A stretch of 64,000 bases of DNA from Phycisphaerales bacterium (GCA_026982335.1 JALSHH010000016.1:18740-82739); one strand, 5' to 3'; positions 45,599 through 55,328 are shown, counted from the stretch's first letter. Made by a program: numbers and translations. The notes: generated by a model not told the origin, from the sequence alone.

Positions 45599-46938
45599 AC
45601 TGGTTTGACCAGCGAGCGCCCGACGGAGTAATAATGGAATCCGAGTTCCCCGAGATGCTGGCGCCGATAGAGGTTTCGACCATCAAAGATGACCTTGCCC
45701 TTCATCACACTTGCGAGCCGATCGAAGTCGGGGCTTTTGAACTCGGCCCAATCGGTCGAGATCACCAGGGCATCGGCGTCCTTGGCACATTCGTACATGT
45801 CGTCGATGATGGCGATGGTGTCGCCCATCTCCTTGCGAACATTGTCGGCGGCTACCGGATCAAACCCGGTACAGGTCGCACCGTGACCGAGGGCCTTGCG
45901 GACGAGGGTCAGGGCGGGGGCTTTACGGATATCATCGGTGCGAGGCTTGAAGGCCAACCCCCAGAAGGCGATTTTCTTGCCCTGGAGTCCTGATTCGCCT
46001 CCGAAGTGGTTGAGGATTTTATTGAAGAAGAGGTTGCGTTGGCGTTCGTTTGTGCCATGGACTGCGTTGGAGACTTGCGTGGTGACGCCGGCCTTGTCGC
46101 CCATCATGATGCAGGCGAGGGTGTCTTTGGGGAAGCACGACCCGCCATAGCCCAGGCCCGGATGGAGGAAAGCGTGTCCGATGCGTGAGTCGGAGCACAT
46201 GCCCTCGCGGACGCGGTTGATGTTGGCGCCGTAGGCTTCGCAGAGGTTGGCCATTTCGTTGATGAACGAGATTTTGGTTGCAAGGAAGTTGTTTGCTGCG
46301 TACTTGACCATCTCGGCACTGAGCACATCCATCACGAAGATCGGATGCCCGTTGCGGACGAATGGGTCGTACAGATCGCGGAAGGTCTCGCCGACCTCAT
46401 CGCTCTCGACACCAACCACGACGCGATCGGGCTTGTTGAAATCGGTGACGGCATCGCCCTCTTTGAGGAACTCGGGGTTATCTGCGACATGGAAGGGGAT
46501 GTCGCCGACGATTTCTTTGATGCGATCGCGGACGCGGAAGGTGGTCCCCACGGGTACGGTGGATTTGACGACAATGATCTTGGGTTTGGCATCTGGGCCA
46601 AGCTCTTTGATCACATGCCCGATATCGTCAGCCGCCTCATCGATAAAGGTCATGTCGGTATGCCCTTTGTCATCTGAAGGCGTGCCGACACAGATGAAGA
46701 TCATCTCGGCACCCTGATAGGCATGCTTCTTGTCGAGGGTGTAGGTCAGACGACCGGCTTGGCGGTTTTTGATCATCAAATCGGTAAGCCCGGGCTCGTA
46801 GATCGGGCAGATATCCGCTTCGAGCTTTTTGATCTTGTCTGGGTCCACATCAAGGCAGATGACATCGTTGCCCGAATTGGCAAAGCAAACCCCGGTAACG
46901 AGTCCAACATATCCGGTTCCGACCATGGTGAGATGCAT
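45595..46938 (-). CDS. ugd: UDP-glucose 6-dehydrogenase
   Basis: Oxidises UDP-glucose to UDP-glucuronate with NAD for cell-surface polysaccharides. The 447 residues start MHLTMVGTGYVGLVTGVCFA (NAD loop), contain GYGGSCFPKDT with the catalytic cysteine at about 260 and AFWGLAFKPRTDDIRKAPA near the C-terminus, all family hallmarks. GAGG lies upstream of the start. It heads an operon with the DNA methyltransferase. Confidence 0.97.
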   Translation of the reverse strand: MHLTMVGTGYVGLVTGVCFANSGNDVICLDVDPDKIKKLEADICPIYEPGLTDLMIKNRQAGRLTYTLDKKHAYQGAEMIFICVGTPSDDKGHTDMTFIDEAADDIGHVIKELGPDAKPKIIVVKSTVPVGTTFRVRDRIKEIVGDIPFHVADNPEFLKEGDAVTDFNKPDRVVVGVESDEVGETFRDLYDPFVRNGHPIFVMDVLSAEMVKYAANNFLATKISFINEMANLCEAYGANINRVREGMCSDSRIGHAFLHPGLGYGGSCFPKDTLACIMMGDKAGVTTQVSNAVHGTNERQRNLFFNKILNHFGGESGLQGKKIAFWGLAFKPRTDDIRKAPALTLVRKALGHGATCTGFDPVAADNVRKEMGDTIAIIDDMYECAKDADALVISTDWAEFKSPDFDRLASVMKGKVIFDGRNLYRRQHLGELGFHYYSVGRSLVKPV

Positions 46939-47154
46939 GTGTATTGGTCCTCTAATTTCCTTGAGAATAGATATCCAGTGTAGCCCACTTGAACTGATTT
47001 GACACTATCCTCTCATACAGATGGATTGCCCTGAGAGTGAGATTCAAGGGACGGTCCCCACTATGATTCGTCAAACAGATTCGTCAAAAAAGATATTTCG
47101 GCTTATCGACCACTGAGCCCCCCTGCTTTTCCCCGTATTGAGAGAGATCGACCA

Positions 47155-48054
47155 ATGAGTGTGACCACCATGTCCAATAAGTCTTCTAGGCAACAAAAAC
47201 TTGAAGAAAAGGCTGCAAAAAAAGCCGCCCAATCCGGCGCCTGGTCGGCATCGAACACCAATATCCACGAGCTCTACCAACTCTCGGTCCAGAATGTCGA
47301 AGCCGAGATTGACTTTGTCGATGAGACCTTTGAGCAAATCCGTGGACGAAAGGCGACCACCCTCCGCGAGGATTTCTGCGGCACGGGTAACACCTCGGCC
47401 GAATGGGTTCGTCGGCGTCCTACCAATACGGCCATTGGGCTCGATCTCGACCAGCCTACGCTCGACTATGGAATCGAGACCCATGTCCTCAAACTTGATG
47501 TGGATGCCCAGAAACGAATTTCGCTCATCAACCGCAATGTCCTGAATCCAGGCGATGCCTCGGGGGTTGACTGTGTGCTGGCGATGAACTTCAGCTATTG
47601 GCTCTTCAAAACCCGCGATAAGCTTCGCAACTATTTCAAAGCTGTCCGTGAAAGCCTAGGCCCCGACGGCGTCTTCTTCCTCGATCACTACGGCGGATCG
47701 GAAGCGATGCTCGAATCCAAAGAAAAGAAGAAAATCGACGAAGGCCCGGGGCGCGTTTTTACCTACATCTGGGAACAAAAACGCTTTAATCCGATCACCG
47801 GAGAAATGGAGTGTCGAATCCACTTTAAATTCCCCGATAAAACGAAAATCAAGGATGCCTTTGTCTATCACTGGCGGCTCTGGTCCATGCCCGAAATCCG
47901 TGAGCTGCTCAGCGAAGCTGGATTTGCCAATGTCGTCGTCTACTGGGAAGGTGAAGACGAAGACGACGAGGGCGAAGGCAACGGCGAGTATGAACCAACA
48001 CTCGAAGGTACCGCCGATCCCGCGTTCATTTCCTATATCGTCGCGTACGACTAA
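47155..48054 (+). CDS. Class I SAM-dependent methyltransferase, paralogue B
   Basis: 299 residues. SAM loop TLREDFCGTGNTSAEWVRRR, then LDLDQPTLDYG, ILNPGDASGVDCVLAMNFSYW and GPDGVFFLDHYGG; the end has FVYHWRLWSMPEIRELLSEAGF and an acidic tail (EGEDEDDEGEGNGEY). Same family as the protein at 33752, with an additional Lys/Ala-rich N-terminal stretch. Substrate unknown. The polyprenyl synthase gene follows 31 bases later. Confidence 0.9.
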   Translation: MSVTTMSNKSSRQQKLEEKAAKKAAQSGAWSASNTNIHELYQLSVQNVEAEIDFVDETFEQIRGRKATTLREDFCGTGNTSAEWVRRRPTNTAIGLDLDQPTLDYGIETHVLKLDVDAQKRISLINRNVLNPGDASGVDCVLAMNFSYWLFKTRDKLRNYFKAVRESLGPDGVFFLDHYGGSEAMLESKEKKKIDEGPGRVFTYIWEQKRFNPITGEMECRIHFKFPDKTKIKDAFVYHWRLWSMPEIRELLSEAGFANVVVYWEGEDEDDEGEGNGEYEPTLEGTADPAFISYIVAYD

Positions 48055-48085
48055 TTCTTCATTTCACCGAACTGGAATCCAAAAC

Positions 48086-49141
48086 ATGCAAGGCGTACTC
48101 GATATCCCACAAGAACTCGCCGGGCTTGAAGAACTGATCTTCAGCTCGCTTCCTCGTGTTGAAACCGTGTTTGCGGGGCAGCTCGTTTCAGACTTGCCTC
48201 CGGTTGACGAAATGTGCTCCTACATTGAACGATACCGGGGCAAAATGCTCCGTCCAACACTCGTACTCCTCTGCGGCGCCGCTGCCAACCCAGAAATCGA
48301 TACCCACCTGAGCAAACATGCCCACGACCAACTCATCACCAATGCCCATGTCATCTGCGGTGCGGTCTGCGAGATGGTCCATATGGCAACCCTTGTCCAT
48401 GATGATGTGCTCGACGAAGCCGAGATTCGTCGGCGAGGGCAAACCATCAACATGCTCAAGGGCAACGAAATCTCGGTCATTCTGGGTGATTACCTCATCG
48501 CCTCGGCCTACGAACTTTGCTCATCGCTTGACTCACCTGTCCCTTCCCAAATCGTGGGCAATGCCTCGGCGGTGATGTGTACCGGCGAGTTGCTCCAGCT
48601 TCACAACCGCGAAAATCTCTCGCTCGACGAAGCAACCTATATCGAAATCCTCGAACGCAAAACCGCCGCCCTCATCGGCGCCGCGTGCGAGCTTGGTGCG
48701 CTGTCCACGCTTGGATTCGATCAATCCATCCATCCAACCACACTGGCCCTCAAAGGATTTGGTCAAAAACTGGGGATCGCCTTTCAGATTCAGGACGATG
48801 TGCTTGACCTCTTGGGCACCGAAGAAACCGTCGGCAAATCGGTCGGCAAAGACCTCGAAAAGGGCAAACTCACCTTCCCGGTGATTCATCATCTTGATAA
48901 AACTGGCGTGATGGATGGTACTCGTTCGCTTATGCTCTTACAAAAGGCGGCGTCGGGCGATACTTCGGTCTTCCCTGAAATCACCGAAGCCATCAAATCC
49001 ACCGGATCAGTCCAGGCGACCCAGAAACTCGCCGAGTCGTATGTACAACAAGCTAAAGGCGCGCTGGACATTTTGCCTGTATCAGCCGGGCGATCCATGC
49101 TCGAACTCATCGCCGACGCGGTGATTCAGCGCTCGTACTAA
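48086..49141 (+). CDS. Trans-polyprenyl diphosphate synthase
   Basis: Chain-elongating prenyl transferase. 351 residues with the first aspartate motif DDVLDEAEIRRRG (Asp106, 107, 110) and the second one in AFQIQDDVLDLLG; KMLRPTLVLLCG at the start is the Arg-containing substrate segment. Octaprenyl/heptaprenyl-type length, likely for a quinone side chain. The open frame extends upstream, overlapping the methyltransferase gene in another frame, but the family N-terminus fits the ATG at 48086. Confidence 0.93.
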   Translation: MQGVLDIPQELAGLEELIFSSLPRVETVFAGQLVSDLPPVDEMCSYIERYRGKMLRPTLVLLCGAAANPEIDTHLSKHAHDQLITNAHVICGAVCEMVHMATLVHDDVLDEAEIRRRGQTINMLKGNEISVILGDYLIASAYELCSSLDSPVPSQIVGNASAVMCTGELLQLHNRENLSLDEATYIEILERKTAALIGAACELGALSTLGFDQSIHPTTLALKGFGQKLGIAFQIQDDVLDLLGTEETVGKSVGKDLEKGKLTFPVIHHLDKTGVMDGTRSLMLLQKAASGDTSVFPEITEAIKSTGSVQATQKLAESYVQQAKGALDILPVSAGRSMLELIADAVIQRSY

Positions 49142-49155
49142 ACGAAGGACCACGA

Positions 49156-49689
49156 ATGCCCAGACGCGCCTTCAAGTTCTATCAGCGCAAGCGGGTTGTC
49201 AATATCAATGTCAATGTCTTTGTCGCCGGGTTGCTCTCGATCGCGCTGGCAAAGTATCCCGTCATGCTCGTCTCAGGGATGATCGGGCACGAACACAAAC
49301 TCGTCATCTCCATCGCTGCCTATGTCATCGACACCACGATTGATGTGGTCTTATATTTCGTGCTTCACTGGATCGCCAACCACTGGAGGCCCTTGAAAGA
49401 AACCCACATCATTGACAAACTCACCACCCCCACCGAATCGCGCACCAGAAACTTCCTTGTTGATGTTGGCAAGGTCCAAGCCGAGCGTTTCGCACTCGTC
49501 CCGATCTTTGCAGCCATCGCCATCGGAGGCATGTGGTCGCTCCAACACTTCGCAAACATCAAACCAAACTGGGCCTTTGTCATCGCCTTCATCTTCGCCA
49601 TGATCGTCACCCGCATCATCCACACCATCTGGGGCTACCACTCGGGAACATTTAGAGATCGAGATCGAACTGCGGGAGACACCAACTGA
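49156..49689 (+). CDS. Membrane protein of unknown function
   Basis: 177 residues with four hydrophobic segments (about 20-45, 48-72, 110-130, 138-160) and a basic N-terminus. No motif is known to me. It starts 14 bases after the prenyl synthase and two bases before asnB, so it is in the same operon. Confidence 0.75.
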   Translation: MPRRAFKFYQRKRVVNINVNVFVAGLLSIALAKYPVMLVSGMIGHEHKLVISIAAYVIDTTIDVVLYFVLHWIANHWRPLKETHIIDKLTTPTESRTRNFLVDVGKVQAERFALVPIFAAIAIGGMWSLQHFANIKPNWAFVIAFIFAMIVTRIIHTIWGYHSGTFRDRDRTAGDTN

Positions 49690-49691
49690 CC

Positions 49692-51803
49692 ATGTGCGGC
49701 ATCGCAGGCATCATCAAAATTCACGATCCAGCCGACGGCCCCCCACCGTTGCCACTCGAAGCCATCCCCGAATCATGGCTCGACATCCTCGACGACTCCA
49801 TCAAACACCGAGGCCCCGACGGGCAAGGTCGATTCCGCGATCGAGCTGTGCGCGATGACGGCACCATCGTCGATGTCGCCCTCGTCCATCGTCGGCTGAG
49901 CATCATCGACCACGAAGGCGGACACCAGCCGATGGTTCACGATGGCGAGCGATTACGCCCCGACCTCACCTACCAACCCGGCGACACCCCAATCATTGCC
50001 AGCGAGATCGAACCCAACAAACCCCTCGTCGCCGTCGTCTTCAACGGCTGCATCTACAACCATCGAGAACTAAGAACCGAACTCGAAACGGCCGGCCATG
50101 TATTTGAAACGGATCATTCAGATACCGAAGTGCTGGTCCACGGGTGGCGGGAATGGGGCTTGTATTTGTTAGACAATTTCGATGGGATGTATAGCAATCT
50201 TCTATGGGATCAATCAACTGGCCAGTTCAGCATTGGCCGAGATCGCTCTGGCGAGAAACCTTTATATGACATACCAACGCTTAGTAAACAGTTTGGACGA
50301 ATCTTCACTTCGTGCGCCCCGGGTTTGACTCGACTCCAATCTCAAATCCAGCCGGGTACGACCGGAATAATGACATGCAAAATGGATCTTTGGATATCCA
50401 GCGGCTCTGCTTCTGCACCTGCATCACTCATGAACAATCCATGCCCGAGTTGGTGGGGTGTGATACCAAAGTTGCCAAATCGCGGCTGGGACCCATCTAT
50501 ACCAACAGTAGACGCTTCAGGTGATAGCTCACAAATAGCCACGCGCTGTTTGTGGACACCTACACGGCCTAGCAACGGTTCCACCACGGGGTTTGATGAA
50601 CTTCAACTCGACACACTCCTCTGCCAATCAATCACTTCACGCCTCGAATCAGATGTCCCCCTCGGCGTATTCCTCTCAGGCGGAATCGACTCCGCACTCA
50701 TCGCCTCCATCGCCCATCAGCATCGCCCAGACATCAAAACATTCACTGTCCGCATGCCCGACAAACGCTACGACGAATCAGAAGCCGCCCAACAAACCGC
50801 CGAAGAAATCGGCACCGATCACACCACGCTAGATTGTGATCCCAACCCGGCAAATGACCTCATCATGCTCATCGAGCAACTCGGGCTCCCGTTCGGAGAC
50901 AGCTCATTGCTCCCAACCTACTGGGTCTCCAAAGCCGCACGCCAGCACATCAAAGTCGCCCTCTCAGGCGACGGCGGCGACGAACTCTTCGGCGGCTACC
51001 GCCGCCACACCATCGCTCCAATGCTCAACCGCTGGCATCATCTCCTCAAACTCATCCCTACTTCGCTGCTTGACAAACGCCAGCCCGGCAGCAAGACAAC
51101 CTACCTCGCACGCCTCGCCACCGCAGCCCGCTACGGCGGATACTCCGAACTCCTCGCGATCTTCCCAACGCCCGATCTTCGACGATTGATCCCTACGATC
51201 GAAGGCGATCCGACGGGATACGATCAGTTCTATCGAATCGATGATCCACTCCGTGAAGATTTCACGCACTACCTCCCCAATGACCTCCTCCGCAAAACCG
51301 ACACCGCATCCATGGCTGTAGGCTTAGAAGTCCGCGCCCCGTTCCTCGCCAAGGACCTCGTTGAAGCCGCGATGCGAACGCCGATCGACATCCTCATGCC
51401 CAAAGGCGAGCGTAAAGGCCTGCTCAAACAAGTCGCCCGAAAATGCCTCCCCGACCACATCATCGATCGTCCCAAGCAGGGCTTCGCCATCCCCGTCGGC
51501 GAGTGGTTCCGCACCGACTACGGCGACATGCGGCAACTCCTCTACGATCACCTCGAATCGAACGACCCGTTCCCGGGCTTGGCCGAGGCAGGAATCGAAA
51601 TCAATATGAAGTTCGTCAATCAGATGCTCCGTGAGCATGATGCAGCGGGAGAGAAATCAATCAATCCTTGGCATGGACGCGATCATTCACAGCGGCTTTA
51701 TATGCTGCTGGTACTGAGTATCTGGAGCAAGTGGCTTGAGCGAGTGCGCACACGCTCACGAGCCGCGACCGTGAGGGAGCGGTCTTCAGATACGCGAGAA
51801 TAA
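49692..51803 (+). CDS. asnB: Asparagine synthetase (glutamine-hydrolysing)
   Basis: Makes asparagine from aspartate, using glutamine ammonia. The N-terminal nucleophile Cys2 is in MCGIAGIIKI; HRGPDGQG and a VHRRLSIIDH segment complete the glutaminase domain. The synthetase domain has the PP-loop LSGGIDSA (about 327-334) and later SGDGGDELFGGYRRH. 703 residues, longer than usual. Between about 50150 and 50590 codon usage changes (ATA, TTA, AGT frequent) and the encoded residues (from LYLLDNFDGMY to RPSNGSTTGFDE) diverge from the family. The last about 16 residues, starting SRAATVRERS, and the stop codon come from the inverted repeat at 51756-51837. Confidence 0.93.
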   Translation: MCGIAGIIKIHDPADGPPPLPLEAIPESWLDILDDSIKHRGPDGQGRFRDRAVRDDGTIVDVALVHRRLSIIDHEGGHQPMVHDGERLRPDLTYQPGDTPIIASEIEPNKPLVAVVFNGCIYNHRELRTELETAGHVFETDHSDTEVLVHGWREWGLYLLDNFDGMYSNLLWDQSTGQFSIGRDRSGEKPLYDIPTLSKQFGRIFTSCAPGLTRLQSQIQPGTTGIMTCKMDLWISSGSASAPASLMNNPCPSWWGVIPKLPNRGWDPSIPTVDASGDSSQIATRCLWTPTRPSNGSTTGFDELQLDTLLCQSITSRLESDVPLGVFLSGGIDSALIASIAHQHRPDIKTFTVRMPDKRYDESEAAQQTAEEIGTDHTTLDCDPNPANDLIMLIEQLGLPFGDSSLLPTYWVSKAARQHIKVALSGDGGDELFGGYRRHTIAPMLNRWHHLLKLIPTSLLDKRQPGSKTTYLARLATAARYGGYSELLAIFPTPDLRRLIPTIEGDPTGYDQFYRIDDPLREDFTHYLPNDLLRKTDTASMAVGLEVRAPFLAKDLVEAAMRTPIDILMPKGERKGLLKQVARKCLPDHIIDRPKQGFAIPVGEWFRTDYGDMRQLLYDHLESNDPFPGLAEAGIEINMKFVNQMLREHDAAGEKSINPWHGRDHSQRLYMLLVLSIWSKWLERVRTRSRAATVRERSSDTRE

Positions 51804-51837
51804 GAAAAGACCACTCCCTCACGGTCGCGGCTCGTGA
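51756..51837. repeat. Long inverted repeat, family A copy 3
   Basis: Arms TCACGAGCCGCGACCGTG... (51756-51786) and the inverted copy (51807-51837), with a loop of about 20 bases. The asnB reading frame runs through the left arm and stops in the loop at 51801-51803. This copy has the best-matched arms of the three. Confidence 0.88.
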
Positions 51838-51848
51838 GAAACAATCAA

Positions 51849-52781
51849 TCAACTCTGGGCAAGTTTGCCGTCGAGATGAACATCCATTTGCGGATACGGA
51901 ATCCCGATATTGGCATTGTCCAAGGCGTACTTCACATCGCGCGTAAGTTGATCGCTCACCGCCCAGAAGTCCGCCGAATTACACCACACCCGAACAGACC
52001 AATCAATCGATGAGCCGCCGAGCCCAGTCAGCACGGCTGCGGGTTCGGGGTCTTGGAGCACGCCGGTGCATGCCTTGGCTGCTGCGAGCAAGACCTCGCG
52101 GGTCTGGTCGATGTCAGCACCGTAGTCTGTCCCAACCGATACCGCAACTCGGCGGGTATCGTGGTGTGAGACATTTTCGATGGTGCCCCCGAAGATTGAG
52201 CCGTTGGGCACGACGATGCGTCGGTTGTCAGGCGTGTCGAAGGTTGTGGTAAACAACCCAATCTCGATAACCTTACCGGTGGTTCCACCTGCATTGGCGA
52301 CATCGCCGACTTTGAAGGGGCGGAAGAAGAGCAGCATCACACCGGCAGCAACATTGCCGAGCATCCCGGACATGGCCATACCAATGGCGAAACCGGCAGC
52401 CGCAAGGATGGCAGCGAAACTGGTGGTTTCGACTCCCAGCGTGCCCAAAATAGCAATCCCGCCTGCGAAGAGGACGAGATAGCGAAACAAGTTACCCAAG
52501 AATCGTGCGAGGGTTTCTTCGACATTGGCTTTTCGGCACGCTTTGGTGGTAATTCCTCTGGCCCACCCGGCAATAAACAGCACCGCGAGAATAAGAACGA
52601 TCGCTAAAAGCACGGGCTGCCCGACGACATCCCAAGCAAGAATCCAAGTATCGCCGCTCATATCGCCGCTGGTGATTCTCGATACGAGATCACCAAATCC
52701 GGGCTCGGCAGCAACCTGAGCAACGGCTGCATCTCCTTGCCCTTGGGCCCCATTCAATGCGTTTTCTGCCTCTTGTAACAT
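51849..52781 (-). CDS. MscS-family mechanosensitive channel
   Basis: Opens under membrane tension to release solutes during osmotic downshock. 310 residues: a cytosolic/periplasmic N-terminal part (about 1-50), then three membrane segments (about 60-85, 95-120, and the pore-lining TM3 at about 125-155, AAAGFAIGMAMSGMLGNVAAGVMLLFF with its Gly/Ala periodicity), then the beta domain (PFKVGDVANAGGTTGKVIEIGLFTTTF) and the vestibule. Start at 52781 follows AGGAG. Confidence 0.92.
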   Translation of the reverse strand: MLQEAENALNGAQGQGDAAVAQVAAEPGFGDLVSRITSGDMSGDTWILAWDVVGQPVLLAIVLILAVLFIAGWARGITTKACRKANVEETLARFLGNLFRYLVLFAGGIAILGTLGVETTSFAAILAAAGFAIGMAMSGMLGNVAAGVMLLFFRPFKVGDVANAGGTTGKVIEIGLFTTTFDTPDNRRIVVPNGSIFGGTIENVSHHDTRRVAVSVGTDYGADIDQTREVLLAAAKACTGVLQDPEPAAVLTGLGGSSIDWSVRVWCNSADFWAVSDQLTRDVKYALDNANIGIPYPQMDVHLDGKLAQS

Positions 52782-53044
52782 GTTCTTCTCCTCTTCGGTT
52801 CTTTCGTTTTTCAACCGTCCCGGTGAGGATTGTACCCCAAGACTCCATCCGCGATGTGGAGTTCAAGACGAAGAAATGGGGTTCCTTCGTATTTCTGCGT
52901 ATCACCGAGGCGTATCTGTTTGAACTCTGTTTGCAAATCATGCTCCGATATGGCACACTCTGAGTATGAACCCGGACTCTGGCAATCCCAAGAAGTTCCT
53001 GATAGGATTGTGGTGTTGTGGGAAAAATGGCCGAAGGTAGATGA

Positions 53045-53887
53045 GTGAACAAGTCAGAGAAACCATCCTGTTCTTCCGAGTGTCCATCGACATTCAAGAA
53101 CTCGAACCTAAGCCGCCGTTCGATGATTGATCTTGTCACCAAGGCAGGAGTTACGAGTATTGCCTTGGGTGCATTGACTCCGCTTCTCGGTGGTTGCAAC
53201 TCTGGAGCCCAAGCACGCAATAAGAAGCTCAATGGCTCGGTTGGGTCACCGATTCCCAATGATCCTGTTGCCCGATCTCATACTCCTTCGCCCCTTGCTT
53301 CTCCCCCTGCTTCTGTGGTTTCCACACCGCTTCCACTCTCTTCGATCCCTTCGTTCGTGATTGCACGATCCAAATGGACGAATGCTTCACCCAAGCGTTG
53401 GCTCGCCGATTCGATGACAAACATCACCCGGATCACAGTGCACCACGACGCGATTATGCCAGTCCCCTCGGGCTCATACACTGATTCCCTCCGCCGGCTT
53501 AATCTCATCCGTAAGGGGCACCTTCGCCGAGGTTGGGCAGATATTGGGTATCATTTCGCCATCGACCCTATGGGGCGTATCTGGCAGGCGCGTCCACTTG
53601 AGCTTCAAGGCGCCCATGTAAAATACAACAATCCTGGGAACCTTGGAATTGTGGTCTTTGGGAATTATGAGAAAATCCGTCCAACCCAAGCTTCACTTGA
53701 ATCCGTCAACAGGATCGTTGCATATGCCATGAAACGATTTGGTGTCCCCCTTTCGCAAGTGCGTACTCACAGGGAGCTTCGTCACACTGCCTGTCCCGGG
53801 CGATTCCTCCAAGAGCAAATGGACATCACCCGTGCCCGGGGCGGCAAACTGGCACAAATTGCTTCCGTTCAACCTGCCCATTCCTGA
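53045..53887 (+). CDS. Amidase_2/PGRP-type amidase, putative Tat lipoprotein
   Basis: Likely an N-acetylmuramoyl-L-alanine amidase that cuts peptide side chains from peptidoglycan. The N-terminus has SRRSMID (twin-arginine) followed by a hydrophobic stretch and a lipobox LLGGC. The catalytic part covers about 125-270: ITVHHDA (first ligand His), GYHFAIDP, HRELRHTACPGRFL (last His and Cys), the three zinc ligands of the family. A Pro/Ser-rich linker separates anchor and domain. GTG start, eight bases after AAGG. 280 residues. Confidence 0.9.
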   Translation: MNKSEKPSCSSECPSTFKNSNLSRRSMIDLVTKAGVTSIALGALTPLLGGCNSGAQARNKKLNGSVGSPIPNDPVARSHTPSPLASPPASVVSTPLPLSSIPSFVIARSKWTNASPKRWLADSMTNITRITVHHDAIMPVPSGSYTDSLRRLNLIRKGHLRRGWADIGYHFAIDPMGRIWQARPLELQGAHVKYNNPGNLGIVVFGNYEKIRPTQASLESVNRIVAYAMKRFGVPLSQVRTHRELRHTACPGRFLQEQMDITRARGGKLAQIASVQPAHS

Positions 53888-53961
53888 GCTCCCTCAGCCC
53901 TCTACCAAGCAAGCGTATCACCTGCAAATAGTTCCGGTCGAGAAGCACTGGCAGGCTTTTC

Positions 53962-54762
53962 TTACGGAGCGTTTTTCTCGAGTGCTTCGAGTTGAGGCAA
54001 ATCCGAAGTAGGACGCTCTCCAAAGATGGCCGACCCAAGGCGAACAATGTTGGCACCTTCCTCGATGGCAACTTCATAATCCCCACTCATGCCCATCGAG
54101 AGGATATTAAAATGCCCCTCCCCCACTCCCTCACGAAGCAGGTCGTCATAGAGATCTTTGCACCGGGCAAAGTGTGGGCGTGCATCTTCGGGATTCTTGC
54201 AAATGGGAGCCATGGTCATCAACCCACGGACACGAACATTGATCATGGTATCAATTTGTTCGGCAATGGCGCCTGCAGCCGCAATCGGGACCCCAAATTT
54301 TGATTCTTCGTTGGAAACATTGACCTGCAAAAGGACATCAATTGTGCGATCAAGTTTATTGGCAATCTGCTGAATCTCTTCTGCGAGGCGTAAACTATCG
54401 ACCGAATGAACCATCCGAACAAAATCGGCAATTTTGCGTACCTTATTGCGTTGGAGGTGTCCAATCATATGCCAACGAACAGGGATTGACGGGTCAAAGC
54501 TTGCGCGCTCGCCTGCAACGCGTGGGTGGCGTTTCATGCGGTCGAACCATTCATGAATAACACTGGCGCGTTGGGCGAGCTGCTGAACTTTGTTTTCGCC
54601 AAAGTCCCGATGCCCGAGCTCGACAAGCTCGCGAATATCTTCAGGCTCAGCAAACTTCGTCACCGCAATAAGATAGATTGAATCAGGCGAACGCCCAACG
54701 CGAGCGGCAGCCTGCGCGATGTGCTGTTTGACTTGCGCATATCTTTCTTTGAGTGCAGACAT
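53962..54762 (-). CDS. yggS: PLP-binding protein YggS
   Basis: A pyridoxal-phosphate homeostasis protein of the YggS/PROSC family. The PLP lysine lies in IYLIAVTKFAEPEDI, the family also shows DFGENKVQQL, WHMIGHLQRNKVRKIADFV, VNVSNEESKFG and LSMGMSGDYEVAIEEGANIVRLGSAIFG. ATG 54762 follows AGGAG; the longer frame has an upstream ATG at 54777. 266 residues. Confidence 0.95.
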   Translation of the reverse strand: MSALKERYAQVKQHIAQAAARVGRSPDSIYLIAVTKFAEPEDIRELVELGHRDFGENKVQQLAQRASVIHEWFDRMKRHPRVAGERASFDPSIPVRWHMIGHLQRNKVRKIADFVRMVHSVDSLRLAEEIQQIANKLDRTIDVLLQVNVSNEESKFGVPIAAAGAIAEQIDTMINVRVRGLMTMAPICKNPEDARPHFARCKDLYDDLLREGVGEGHFNILSMGMSGDYEVAIEEGANIVRLGSAIFGERPTSDLPQLEALEKNAP

Positions 54763-54795
54763 ATGATCTCCTGTCATGCGTGCCCAATCATTGAA

Positions 54796-54936
54796 TCATC
54801 CTCTGAAGAGGATATCCGAAATCACCCTCAAAATCAGGAGAACCTCGAGCAATCCGCCCAAGTCACTTCTGGTGGCTCTCAAATTGATCCGAGTCGCCCT
54901 ATTCGCCCGGACATCGAGAACTGAACCGTCAAGCAT
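54796..54936 (-). CDS. Possible 46-residue membrane-anchored protein
   Basis: Reading MLDGSVLDVRANRATRINL..., ending with a hydrophobic helix (LGGLLEVLLILRVISDILF). It begins just after the lipoprotein gene, 34 bases before the yggS start, in another frame. A tail like this would anchor it to the membrane. No good ribosome binding site is visible. Confidence 0.35.
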   Translation of the reverse strand: MLDGSVLDVRANRATRINLRATRSDLGGLLEVLLILRVISDILFRG

Positions 54937-54952
54937 GCCTCGAAAGAAACTA

Positions 54953-55249
54953 TTATGATGGCGACCCTGTCCAACTTCCCCGTCGACTTGGGGATGTGGG
55001 CGAAGCTGTCCCCTTTGGTTCGGGCTTGGCCTTCCATCGCCCATACCCGAGCTCGGCATCGCGTTCGGATGGATCTTGGGCATCGTCAGTAAGCCCGAAG
55101 CGATCTTTGAGTGAATCATCAGCCCCTGAAGCGCTGGGCACCTCAACCCTGCGCTGAAGTCCACACCCCGCTCCCAATCCTATAAGCACTGCGATGACAA
55201 TCAGATGGGCCTCACGACTCCGTATTGCTGTCCGTTTTGTAACATCCAT
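54953..55249 (-). CDS. Small lipoprotein of unknown function
   Basis: 98 residues, lipoprotein signal IVIAVLIGLGAGC near residues 17-29, then a short charged mature part (SLKDRFGLTDDAQDPSERDAELGYGRWKAK) and a Pro/Ser/Gly-rich end. Function unknown. Confidence 0.6.
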   Translation of the reverse strand: MDVTKRTAIRSREAHLIVIAVLIGLGAGCGLQRRVEVPSASGADDSLKDRFGLTDDAQDPSERDAELGYGRWKAKPEPKGTASPTSPSRRGSWTGSPS

Positions 55250-55328
55250 GCTTTGAGTATACCCTCATACCAATGCCTCGCCATACTTGGTCGGTTCAAA
55301 TCGGAAACAAAGCGAATACACGAGTGAA

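Noticed and set aside
50312..50524. Frameshift within asnB at the atypical block
   Set aside because: The alternative frame does not match AsnB better, and the main frame stays open and rejoins the family on both sides, so a shifted codon-usage block is the simpler reading.
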